A DNA stretch of 9,548 nt, from contig CALBHM010000277.1 in NCBI GenBank assembly GCA_937892835.1, positions 1 through 9,548 on the forward strand, given 5' to 3'. This DNA comes from an uncultured Ruminococcus sp. (GTDB taxonomy: Bacteria; Bacillota; Clostridia; Oscillospirales; Acutalibacteraceae). The notes under the pieces are model-generated. The model saw only the letters and a list, made by a program, of their open reading frames with translations. It did not search any database and was not told the DNA's origin. Position 1 is the stretch's first letter; every line of letters begins with the position of its first letter. Position numbers and translations under genes: made by a program. Shown one piece after another: positions 1-5,664 of this stretch.

Positions 1-565
1 TCATGGTTATGATATTGTCCTGAAGATACTTTGAAAAATTTGAATTGTGCGTATATTTGCCGAGCTGATCCCTGACCTTGGACTCCTGCGCACGAATTTT
101 TCTTCTGATATCGGCAAGGGTCGGTGAAGCGTTATCCGCAATCTCCTCCTCGGAGATAATTGCCGTAGTTATCGAGTCCTCCAGGAATCTGTTCGGCATG
201 AGTGCATTGAAATACACGTCAAGCACGGTTGCAACTCCCTCGTTGGTGCTTCTCCATTGTGAAATCGTTCTTATTACATGGAGCACGGACGCAACGTTGA
301 GAAGCTCTTTAAGACTGAGCGTACTGCCTGCGTCGGCACGGTAGAGAGCGTTATTAACATTTATAAGGCCGCCGAATGCAGGACCGCCGAAGCGTGCAAG
401 GAGCATGTGTGCGTCCCTTGTCTGATTCATAAGTGCCTGCGCCGACGCAAGGTCGGTCTGCGGTTCAAGGCTCAGAGCAGCAAGCCGGGCATCCTCGCAT
501 GAGGTATGCTGAGCCAGTAGCTCAAGCACCTTATCCAGCTCAAGTGCCGGATACTGTCGGTTCAT
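1..565 (-). CDS. mutS2: MutS2 family ATPase/endonuclease (RqcU-like), N-terminal part, cut by the window edge
   Basis: The first 188 codons of a MutS2-family protein; the rest lies beyond base 1. Seen in the translation: an N-terminal LELDKVLELLA stretch (about residues 8-18), RFGGPAFGGL (about 60-70), and an IADNASPTLADIRRKI segment leading into a charged helix. These are typical of the MutS2 N-terminal and core/lever region. The ABC-type ATPase and C-terminal Smr nuclease domains known in the family would be outside the window. Family knowledge: MutS2 proteins bind branched DNA, and in Bacillus subtilis the protein (RqcU) also splits collided ribosomes. The ATG at 565 is chosen because an AAAGG motif lies about 9 nt upstream; an in-frame ATG at 574 abuts that motif and is less likely. 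It lies 28 nt downstream of recO and is probably the last visible gene of the same operon. Confidence 0.93.
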   Translation of the reverse strand, partial: MNRQYPALELDKVLELLAQHTSCEDARLAALSLEPQTDLASAQALMNQTRDAHMLLARFGGPAFGGLINVNNALYRADAGSTLSLKELLNVASVLHVIRTISQWRSTNEGVATVLDVYFNALMPNRFLEDSITTAIISEEEIADNASPTLADIRRKIRAQESKVRDQLGKYTHNSNFSKYLQDNIITM

Positions 566-593
566 TTTGCTCATCCTTTCATAAGGCAACATC

Positions 594-1343
594 TCAATTA
601 TACGATGTTGCTATAACTTTATAAAAATCCAGTGTTTTAAACTTTTTCGATGTCTGCGTCAGCAGAAATCTTTCCGTCACCTCGCTGAGCATCTTCATGC
701 TCTCCTCACCGAGGGTGAACGAAAACAGCTTTTCGTCCTCGCTGTAGCAAATGTGTCTCATTGCACGAAGCACTCCCGACGGGAGCATTATTCCCGAGTG
801 CTTATGTCTGCATTTTTCGCAGAAGATGAGGCCCTCAACGGGGCTGAAAAGAAAATCGCCGTCGTATTCCTCGCCGCAGTCGCCGCAAACAACGAGGTCG
901 GGCATATAACCCGAAAGGCAAAGTAGCCTCAGCTCAACAACGGCCTTGAGCTGAGCCTGCGGTCTTTTTTTGTTCATCAGCATATGTAGAGCGTTGAGGA
1001 TTAACCGCAGATATTCGTCGGCGTCGTCCTCAACGGGAGCAAGCTCCCCTGCCAGCTCGCAGAAATACTGAGCCAGCGCAAGAGCTTCAATGTCGTTTCT
1101 TAAATCAAAAAATATCTCCTTGGGCTGAGCCTCATCGACCGAATAAGCATCTCTGCCCCTGTAGATAGAATAGCTTCCGTAGGCAAAAAGCTGCGTTGCA
1201 CTCTGCGACCTGCTTTTTATCCTCTTCGCTCCTCTTACAAAGGCTCTGATAACGCCGTGGTCACGGGTGAGCAAAGTTACAAGGCGGTCATCCTCGCCCG
1301 TCTGCTGCTCCCTGATTATCAGTCCGTCCGTCCGAAACTTCAT
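594..1343 (-). CDS. recO: DNA repair/recombination mediator RecO
   Basis: A 249-residue RecO, the usual length for the family. RecO anneals single-stranded DNA and, with RecR, loads RecA onto SSB-coated DNA in the RecF pathway. Seen: an N-terminal OB-fold start (MKFRTDGLIIREQ, then LVTLLTRDHGVIRAFVRGAK at about 21-40), a helical middle part, and a CxxC pair at C153/C156 and C175/C178 forming the zinc finger found in many RecO proteins. The open frame extends upstream to an ATG at 1427, but those extra 28 residues (rich in Arg just before the start) do not resemble RecO. The ATG at 1343 has AGGAG 7 nt upstream. The start lies inside the upstream yqzL-like gene in another frame (56-nt overlap), so translation is probably coupled to it. 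Confidence 0.97.
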   Translation of the reverse strand: MKFRTDGLIIREQQTGEDDRLVTLLTRDHGVIRAFVRGAKRIKSRSQSATQLFAYGSYSIYRGRDAYSVDEAQPKEIFFDLRNDIEALALAQYFCELAGELAPVEDDADEYLRLILNALHMLMNKKRPQAQLKAVVELRLLCLSGYMPDLVVCGDCGEEYDGDFLFSPVEGLIFCEKCRHKHSGIMLPSGVLRAMRHICYSEDEKLFSFTLGEESMKMLSEVTERFLLTQTSKKFKTLDFYKVIATSYN

Positions 1344-1449
1344 CCTTCTTCTCCTGTGTTGAAATATGCTTGTATTGAAGATAGTCGCAAATCTTTCCGC
1401 TTGAAGCGAATTTATCCCATGCGGCAAGATCCTTAAAACTGTTATTCAT
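1288..1449 (-). CDS. yqzL: YqzL-like small protein (53 aa)
   Basis: A 53-codon gene between era and recO. It opens at ATG 1449 with a very strong GGAGGG site about 8 nt upstream and stops at TGA 1288-1290. The core AWDKFASSGKICDYLQYK (about residues 10-27) fits the pattern W-x-x-F-x-x-(T/S)G-x-I-x-x-YL-x-(Y/F)K that I recall for B. subtilis YqzL, a protein of about 47 residues also encoded between era and recO. Function is unknown in the family as far as I know. The C-terminal 18 residues are read from DNA that also encodes the first codons of recO in another frame, and they are hydrophilic (EVSDGRTDNQGAADGRG). The recO ribosome binding site lies inside this gene, which suggests it helps set recO translation. 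Identity rests on motif plus position; the gene itself is well supported by its start signals. Confidence 0.85.
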   Translation of the reverse strand: MNNSFKDLAAWDKFASSGKICDYLQYKHISTQEKKDEVSDGRTDNQGAADGRG

Positions 1450-1504
1450 ATAAAATCCCTCCAAATAAAATTATTTGCAGGGATCAGATGTTTATTTATT
1501 TTTC

Positions 1505-1527
1505 ACGGCGGTAAAAATATCCACCGT
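1505..1527. other. Short inverted repeat between era and yqzL
   Basis: ACGGCGG at 1505-1511 and CCACCGT at 1521-1527 form a 7-bp stem (one G-U in one orientation) around a 9-nt A/T loop. It sits 20 nt downstream of the era stop in the operon leader of yqzL. On the minus strand it is followed by an A-rich, not U-rich, sequence, so it does not look like a terminator. It may be an RNA processing or stabilising stem. Function is inference. Confidence 0.35.
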
Positions 1528-1547
1528 CATTTTGATGCCTGTTTTTA

Positions 1548-2435
1548 TCAGTCAAGTCCGAAGTTGTGAATCAAGCCCTCTCTGTTGCGCCAGCCCTCTT
1601 TGACCTTGACCCAGCAGCGCAGGTTGATATGACACTGGAAGAATTTTTCCATGTCCTCCCTCGCTCTTGTGGAAATTCGCTTGAGCATTGCTCCGTTCTT
1701 GCCGATTATGATTCCCTTGTGGCTGTCCTTTTCACAATAGATAACAGCCTCGATATCCATGATATCCGAATCGTCACGCTCACGCATTTTTTCGATGCTG
1801 ACCGCTACGCCGTGTGGTATCTCTCTGTCAAGGTTTCTCAAAAGCTTTTCACGGATAATCTCCGCCGCAATAACACGCTCCGGCTGATCCGTCAATGTGT
1901 CCTCGGGGAAGAAGAAAACACTTTCCTCGGCAAGCTTTTTCATTTCGCCGAGAAGCTCGTCCATATTGATTCCCCTGAGAGCCGAAACAGGAACGACCGC
2001 TTCAAAGTCATAGGTCTTTGATAATTCAAGAATTCTTGCCATTAAAACTTCCTTGTCGGGAAGCGTGTCAACCTTGTTTATCGCAAGAATAACCGGCATT
2101 TTCAGCTTCTTGAATTTTTCAATAAGCTCCAGCTCGGCCGGCCTCAGCTCTCCCTCGGGTTCAACGACGAAAAGGCAGGCATCAACGCCGGAAACGCTGT
2201 CCGAAACAGCCTGAACCATCTTTTCGCCGAGCTTTGTCCTCGGTCTGTGGAAGCCGGGAGTATCGGTAAAAACAAGCTGAGTGTCACCCTCTGTCAGAAC
2301 GCCCATGATCTTGGTTCTCGTGGTCTGCGGCTTGTCCGAAACAATGGCAATCTTCTGACCGAGCAGACGGTTAAGAATCGACGATTTGCCGACATTCGGG
2401 CAGCCGACAATGGCAATAAATGCGGTTTTTGTCAT
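1548..2435 (-). CDS. era: GTPase Era, ribosome assembly factor
   Basis: A full-length Era of 295 residues. Era binds GTP and the 3' end of 16S rRNA and acts as a 30S assembly checkpoint. Seen: G1 GCPNVGKS (residues 11-18), the QTTR switch I region (37-40), G3 DTPG (58-61), G4 NKVD (120-123), G5 SAL (151-153), and a C-terminal KH domain with GIIIGKNGAML (241-251) that contacts rRNA. The start ATG at 2435 shares one base with the ybeY stop (TGATG), and GGAGG lies just upstream inside the end of ybeY, so translation is coupled. Position next to ybeY and phoH, both linked to rRNA maturation, is typical of bacteria. No missing key residue. Confidence 0.99.
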   Translation of the reverse strand: MTKTAFIAIVGCPNVGKSSILNRLLGQKIAIVSDKPQTTRTKIMGVLTEGDTQLVFTDTPGFHRPRTKLGEKMVQAVSDSVSGVDACLFVVEPEGELRPAELELIEKFKKLKMPVILAINKVDTLPDKEVLMARILELSKTYDFEAVVPVSALRGINMDELLGEMKKLAEESVFFFPEDTLTDQPERVIAAEIIREKLLRNLDREIPHGVAVSIEKMRERDDSDIMDIEAVIYCEKDSHKGIIIGKNGAMLKRISTRAREDMEKFFQCHINLRCWVKVKEGWRNREGLIHNFGLD

Positions 2436-2941
2436 CAGTTATCCTCCGAATAGTAGCTGTCGTTTCTCTTAAGTCCGAGCTGAGTGAGAACTGCCTCTTC
2501 CTTTTCACGCATACGAACTCTTTCAAGTCCCTCGGCCTCATGATCGTAGCCGAGAAGATGAAGCATGGAATGTACAGTGAGGAAAGCAATTTCACGCTGA
2601 AGCGAATGGCCGTAAAGGTCTGCCTGCATAACGGCATGCTGCATGGAAATCACGATGTCGCCGAGAATCTTTGCACCGGTGTCATGGTTAATGTCGTAAA
2701 CGCCGTTCTCGCCGAGCGGGAAAGAGAGCACGTCAGTGCTTCTGTCAACGTGTCTGTACTCACGGTTAAGCTCATGAATGATCTCGTCGTCGACGAAGCG
2801 AACGCTTATCTCCGCCGAGCCTTCAAAATTCTCGTTGACAAGCACCGCATTGCAGCAGCGGCGAATCAACATTCTTACACCTGTCGGTATCTTAACTTCC
2901 TTCTGATCGTTTGTGATAATAACCTTAATCTTATCGCTCAT
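2435..2941 (-). CDS. ybeY: Endoribonuclease YbeY (16S rRNA maturation)
   Basis: A 168-residue YbeY, of normal length. This metal-dependent single-strand endoribonuclease takes part in 16S rRNA 3' end maturation and ribosome quality control. The signature H-x3-H-x5-H zinc site is intact as HSMLHLLGYDH (H124, H128, H134). Also seen are STDVLSFPLGE (about 68-78) and ILGDIVIS (about 92-99), both conserved in the family. The start overlaps the phoH stop by four bases (ATGA), and the stop overlaps the era start by one base. It is therefore the second gene of a tightly packed operon whose products act on the small ribosomal subunit. Confidence 0.99.
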   Translation of the reverse strand: MSDKIKVIITNDQKEVKIPTGVRMLIRRCCNAVLVNENFEGSAEISVRFVDDEIIHELNREYRHVDRSTDVLSFPLGENGVYDINHDTGAKILGDIVISMQHAVMQADLYGHSLQREIAFLTVHSMLHLLGYDHEAEGLERVRMREKEEAVLTQLGLKRNDSYYSEDN

Positions 2942-3903
2942 CGTCTTTTCTTTGCCTCCTCATACTTTTCGTACGCCTTGATGATGTCCTGCACCAGCTT
3001 ATGACGTACAACATCCTTCTCTGAAAATCTTACTGTTTTTATATCCTCAACATTTTTGAGTATCTTGGTTATCTCGACCAATCCCGAACGCTTACCGTCC
3101 GGCAGGTCAATCTGCGTTATGTCACCCGTGACGACCATTTTCGAGTTGAAGCCGAGACGTGTCAGGAACATTTTCATCTGTTCCGTTGTCGTGTTCTGCG
3201 CCTCATCAAGAATAATAAAGCTGTCGTCAAGAGTACGTCCTCTCATATATGCAAGCGGTGCAACCTCGATATTGCCCCTCTCCTGATATCTTTGGAAATT
3301 CTCGGCTCCGAGCATATCAAAAAGCGCATCGTAAAGCGGTCTTAAATAAGGATCAACCTTTTGCTGCAAGTCGCCCGGGAGGAAGCCTAACTTTTCGCCG
3401 GCTTCGACCGCAGGACGTGTCAGAATAATTCTGTTGACCTCCTTGGCTCTGAATGCGCTGACCGCCATTGCGACAGCAAGATAGGTTTTACCGGTTCCGG
3501 CAGGACCGACGCCGATGACTATTGTATTGTCACGAATAGCCTGAACGTATTTCTCCTGACCGAGAGTTTTCGGCTTGACGGGTCTGCCCTTCGTCGTCAT
3601 ACAGATACAGTCGCCGTTCATGCTTTTCAGCTGATCCTCGCCGCCCTCGTCAACGAGAGAGGTAACATATCTGACATTCTGCTCATTGAGCTGTTCGCCC
3701 TTATTGATTAAATCGAGCAAGCCGTTCACGGCTCTGACAGCAAGCGAAACGTTCTCCGCCTCACCGCTAATCTTCATTTCCGCACCACGGCACACAACCG
3801 AGACGGAATATTTCTTTTCTATGTACTTAATGTTTTCGTCGAAGCTGCCGAAAAGACTGACAGCCTGTTCCATTCTTTCAAAATTTATTATCTGCTCAAA
3901 CAA
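2938..3903 (-). CDS. phoH: PhoH-like P-loop ATPase (YbeZ/PhoH family), TTG start
   Basis: A 321-residue PhoH-family ATPase. Seen: an N-terminal KH-like region (about 15-75), Walker A GPAGTGKT (133-140), Walker B FIILDEAQN (229-237) and the conserved TGDITQIDLP (259-268). The family is linked to RNA metabolism, and its gene usually sits beside ybeY; in E. coli YbeZ associates with YbeY. The start is a TTG at 3903: GGAGG lies about 7 nt upstream and an in-frame stop follows shortly above it. The first ATG, at residue 11, has no properly spaced ribosome binding site. A small GCC-GAAA-GGC hairpin (3916-3925) sits directly next to this ribosome binding site. First gene of the operon, about 60 nt from its predicted transcription start. 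It is named from homology to the family; a role in phosphate starvation is not implied. Confidence 0.96.
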   Translation of the reverse strand: MFEQIINFERMEQAVSLFGSFDENIKYIEKKYSVSVVCRGAEMKISGEAENVSLAVRAVNGLLDLINKGEQLNEQNVRYVTSLVDEGGEDQLKSMNGDCICMTTKGRPVKPKTLGQEKYVQAIRDNTIVIGVGPAGTGKTYLAVAMAVSAFRAKEVNRIILTRPAVEAGEKLGFLPGDLQQKVDPYLRPLYDALFDMLGAENFQRYQERGNIEVAPLAYMRGRTLDDSFIILDEAQNTTTEQMKMFLTRLGFNSKMVVTGDITQIDLPDGKRSGLVEITKILKNVEDIKTVRFSEKDVVRHKLVQDIIKAYEKYEEAKKRR

Positions 3904-3969
3904 CCGCTTACCTCCGCCTTTCGGCTAATATTTTATTAAAAGTAAATAAAAATTTTTCAGTCCTTTAGT

Positions 3970-3998
3970 ATTATAACACAGTTTTATTAAAAAGTCAC
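3970..3998 (-). promoter_or_regulatory. Predicted sigma-A promoter of the phoH-ybeY-era-yqzL-recO-mutS2 operon
   Basis: Read on the minus strand: -35 GTGACT (3993-3998), a 17-nt spacer, and a perfect -10 TATAAT (3970-3975) preceded by TGT, an extended -10. Predicted transcript start is near 3963, leaving a leader of about 60 nt. No terminator or second promoter of comparable quality is visible before recO. Confidence 0.8.
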
Positions 3999-4057
3999 AG
4001 ATTTAATTCTTAAAATTAAACATAATTTTCGGCTAAATTTTGTGCAATATGTACACG

Positions 4058-4084
4058 TCGTCAATTACAAAAGAATCTTGACGA
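4058..4084. repeat. 7-bp inverted repeat around the -35 box, possible operator
   Basis: TCGTCAA (4058-4064) and TTGACGA (4078-4084) are perfect inverted copies separated by 13 nt, with half-site centres 20 bp apart. The right arm contains the -35 hexamer of the plus-strand promoter at 4078-4106. The layout would suit a dimeric regulator, but seven-base arms can arise by chance when one arm is a -35 box. Confidence 0.35.
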
Positions 4085-4106
4085 AAAGCGGAATTTTTGT
4101 TATCAT
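4078..4106 (+). promoter_or_regulatory. Predicted promoter of the small membrane protein and the following gene
   Basis: -35 TTGACG (4078-4083), a 17-nt spacer and -10 TATCAT (4101-4106), preceded by TGT as an extended -10. The predicted start of transcription, near 4112, leaves only about 15 nt of leader before the ATG at 4127, just enough for the AGGAG site. It is divergent from the phoH promoter. Confidence 0.8.
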
Positions 4107-4126
4107 TTTATAGACAGGAGTGATAA

Positions 4127-4420
4127 ATGTTGAGCGATAATAAAAAGAAGAAGTCGGACTCGGGATTTTTCACTGAAAAGATAACCGTTCCGTGGCTGAT
4201 AGTCACAATCTTTTCAATGATTTCCTTTCTCGCTTTTCTTATCTCAATGTTTTTCGGAAAGTTCACTGCAATCTTTTTCGGAATTTTCATTCTTGCAATC
4301 GCCTCCGTGGTGTTGCTTGACGGAATTCATAAAAAGAAAGAAAACTATATTTCCGGAAATCTCAATTTCATAATGTTTGTTCTGTGTATCATCTGCGCAG
4401 TCATAGTTATGAACATGTAA
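4127..4420 (+). CDS. Small membrane protein with three predicted helices, function unknown
   Basis: A 97-residue protein I do not recognise. It begins with a Lys-rich cytoplasmic-type head (MLSDNKKKKSDSG). Three hydrophobic segments follow, at about residues 21-43, 45-66 and 79-96. A basic loop, HKKKENY (about 68-74), separates the second and third, and the C-terminus is short. By the positive-inside rule the N-terminus and the loop between helices 2 and 3 would face the cytoplasm. The start is fixed by AGGAG 6 nt upstream and by a well-placed promoter. The following gene begins 49 nt downstream without a convincing promoter of its own, so the two may be co-transcribed. A hairpin at 4427-4446 lies between them. 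No catalytic motif is visible. Confidence 0.85.
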   Translation: MLSDNKKKKSDSGFFTEKITVPWLIVTIFSMISFLAFLISMFFGKFTAIFFGIFILAIASVVLLDGIHKKKENYISGNLNFIMFVLCIICAVIVMNM

Positions 4421-4426
4421 TCTTGC

Positions 4427-4446
4427 TTTTTAGCAATCGCTAAAAA
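4427..4446. other. Perfect 8-bp inverted repeat between two genes
   Basis: TTTTTAGC (4427-4434) and GCTAAAAA (4439-4446) pair perfectly around the loop AATC, 7 nt after the stop of the small membrane protein gene. The U-run is on the 5' side and the A-run on the 3' side in the direction of transcription, opposite to a normal intrinsic terminator, so efficient termination is unlikely. It could be an RNA-stability stem just upstream of the next gene's ribosome binding site. Confidence 0.4.
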
Positions 4447-4469
4447 TAAAAAATGGGGGTTATTAAAAC

Positions 4470-5441
4470 ATGAAAGAAACCATCATCAAATCAGTAACAG
4501 CCGTTCTCTGCGTTGTTGCAATCTGTGTTTCTTCCGTGCTTGCCATCGGCAAATACGGTGACGCTATGATTGAATCGGCAAAGCATACACCGGCGGCAGC
4601 AGCGAGCACCTCGGGCGGAAGCTCGACAACAGGCGGCAGTACCTCGGACGGCACAGCGGTTGACCCGTCGGCAACACCTGATGCAAGCACACCCGACGCA
4701 AGTGCATCAGACCCTTCGGCAACACCTGACGCAAGCACACCCGATTCGGGTTCTTCGGCAGGCACTTCAACAGGCGGCTCTACTTCAACAGGCGGCAGCT
4801 CGGCAGCGGCAACAGACCCGACAAAGTATTCCAAGGAGCAGATAGTTGCTTATTACAACAACGCTATCAAGGCTACAGCCAAGGCCCCGAAGCTTTCTGT
4901 TACAAAGAAAGAGGTTATTTCAATCGAGGTTGACACAATGAAACCCGACAGCGACTTGATTATGAACATCGTAAACAACAATGTTCTCAAGAAGTACGCA
5001 AAGCCGTCAACCTACAGCATGTCATTTGTCAACGGCGTATCCTCCGACAAAACAAAGGCTATCGACTATCTCCCGAAGTCACAGCTTCAGGCAGCAGGTG
5101 CAAAGTCGGCTACAATCACAAAGAGCGGTTCAAACTATGTTGTTACAATCGTAACAGTTGCCGAAAAGGCTACACTCCAGAACCCGAAGCCGAAGTATGC
5201 TTCGCAGTGTGCAGCTCCTCTCGACATCGGCAACGTTGACCTCGGACCTATCGCTATCACAAGAGCCGATATCGAATATCCGGGTATCACACTTAAGGCG
5301 ACAGTCGGCGCAAACGGAATGCTCGTAAACAGCTCGATTGACCAGCCGCTTAAAGGCGCAGGAACAGCTGACGTCAAGGTTTACAAGCCCGAAGCAACCT
5401 GCCACGGCGCATGGACTCAGCAGAATACATACAAGTATTGA
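4470..5441 (+). CDS. Exported or membrane-anchored protein with Ser/Thr/Pro/Gly/Asp-rich linker
   Basis: A 323-residue protein without an assignable function. Residues 7-26 form one hydrophobic segment, either an uncleaved anchor or a signal peptide with possible cleavage after SVLA (A25). Residues about 41-116 are low-complexity A/S/T/G/P/D sequence containing two copies of DPSATPDASTPD. Residues about 117-323 look like a folded extracellular domain: a helical start (KYSKEQIVAYYNNAIK), then alternating strand-like segments such as NYVVTIVTV and GITLKATVGANGM. From memory, this organisation (a YYN helix, then strand-rich sequence) recurs in secreted proteins of gut Ruminococcus-like bacteria; I cannot name a Pfam family. 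No sortase motif, lipobox or enzyme signature is seen. The ribosome binding site is GGGGGT, about 9 nt before the ATG. A strong terminator follows at 5460. Confidence 0.88.
   Translation: MKETIIKSVTAVLCVVAICVSSVLAIGKYGDAMIESAKHTPAAAASTSGGSSTTGGSTSDGTAVDPSATPDASTPDASASDPSATPDASTPDSGSSAGTSTGGSTSTGGSSAAATDPTKYSKEQIVAYYNNAIKATAKAPKLSVTKKEVISIEVDTMKPDSDLIMNIVNNNVLKKYAKPSTYSMSFVNGVSSDKTKAIDYLPKSQLQAAGAKSATITKSGSNYVVTIVTVAEKATLQNPKPKYASQCAAPLDIGNVDLGPIAITRADIEYPGITLKATVGANGMLVNSSIDQPLKGAGTADVKVYKPEATCHGAWTQQNTYKY
4662..4744 (+). repeat. Two 35-bp direct repeats, 48-bp period, inside the linker
   Basis: Copies at 4662-4696 and 4710-4744 differ at two positions, both synonymous, and encode DPSATPDASTPD twice in the linker of the 323-residue protein. 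The 13-nt gap encodes part of an ASAS-type spacer. Such a repeat can expand or contract by slipped replication or recombination. Confidence 0.85.
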
Positions 5442-5459
5442 TTTTAATTCAACAAATTA

Positions 5460-5492
5460 TCCGACCTTTGATTTTCAAGGGTCGGATTTTTT
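5460..5492 (+). terminator. Strong Rho-independent terminator
   Basis: A 12-bp stem (arms 5460-5471 and 5475-5486, one G-U pair) with a TTT loop, followed directly by six T (5487-5492). It lies 18 nt after the stop of the 323-residue protein gene and ends the two-gene unit. Confidence 0.93.
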
Positions 5493-5551
5493 CACTCACA
5501 AACAAAAATGCAGTGCCCAACCGGCAGTTTTAATTTGCTTTTATATTCGAT

Positions 5552-5580
5552 TTGACAATTTTTCTCTGTTATGTTATGAT
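5552..5580 (+). promoter_or_regulatory. Upstream promoter P1 of the lipoprotein gene
   Basis: Consensus -35 TTGACA (5552-5557), a 17-nt spacer and -10 TATGAT (5575-5580), preceded by TGT (extended -10). This is the closest match to the sigma-A consensus -35 in the window. Predicted start is near 5587, giving a leader of about 78 nt. Confidence 0.85.
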
Positions 5581-5601
5581 GAATTCGGCAAATGCCTAAT
5601 G

Positions 5602-5630
5602 TTGCTTTTTATTAAAAATTCAAGTATAAT
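5602..5630 (+). promoter_or_regulatory. Possible second promoter P2 of the lipoprotein gene
   Basis: -35 TTGCTT (5602-5607), a 17-nt spacer and a perfect -10 TATAAT (5625-5630), without a TG extension. It lies 50 nt downstream of P1 and would start transcription near 5637, about 28 nt before the ATG. The -35 is weak, so it may be a minor promoter or a chance match in AT-rich DNA. Confidence 0.5.
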
Positions 5631-5664
5631 GCAATTATAGAAACAGCTGAAGGGAGTATTAAGC

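Noticed and set aside
1344..1427. Upstream extension of RecO to the ATG at 1427
   Set aside because: The extra 28 residues do not look like RecO, have no ribosome binding site of their own, and are DNA already used by the yqzL-like gene in another frame. The ATG at 1343 has AGGAG at good spacing.
1490..1530. 12-codon open frame between era and yqzL on the minus strand
   Set aside because: It has no ribosome binding site and coincides with the 1505-1527 hairpin; a leader peptide cannot be supported.
2420..3004. Plus-strand open frame of about 194 codons opposite ybeY
   Set aside because: It is antisense to a clear ybeY with its metal site and start signals, and its translation has no family-like motif.
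3919..4036. Ten-base direct repeat TTTCGGCTAA at 3919-3928 and 4027-4036
   Set aside because: It is short, in AT-rich DNA, and one copy is part of the hairpin by the phoH ribosome binding site; likely chance.
4463..4834. Minus-strand open frame of 123 codons opposite the linker region
   Set aside because: It is a Val/Glu/Pro/Ala-rich mirror of the low-complexity linker on the plus strand and lacks a ribosome binding site.
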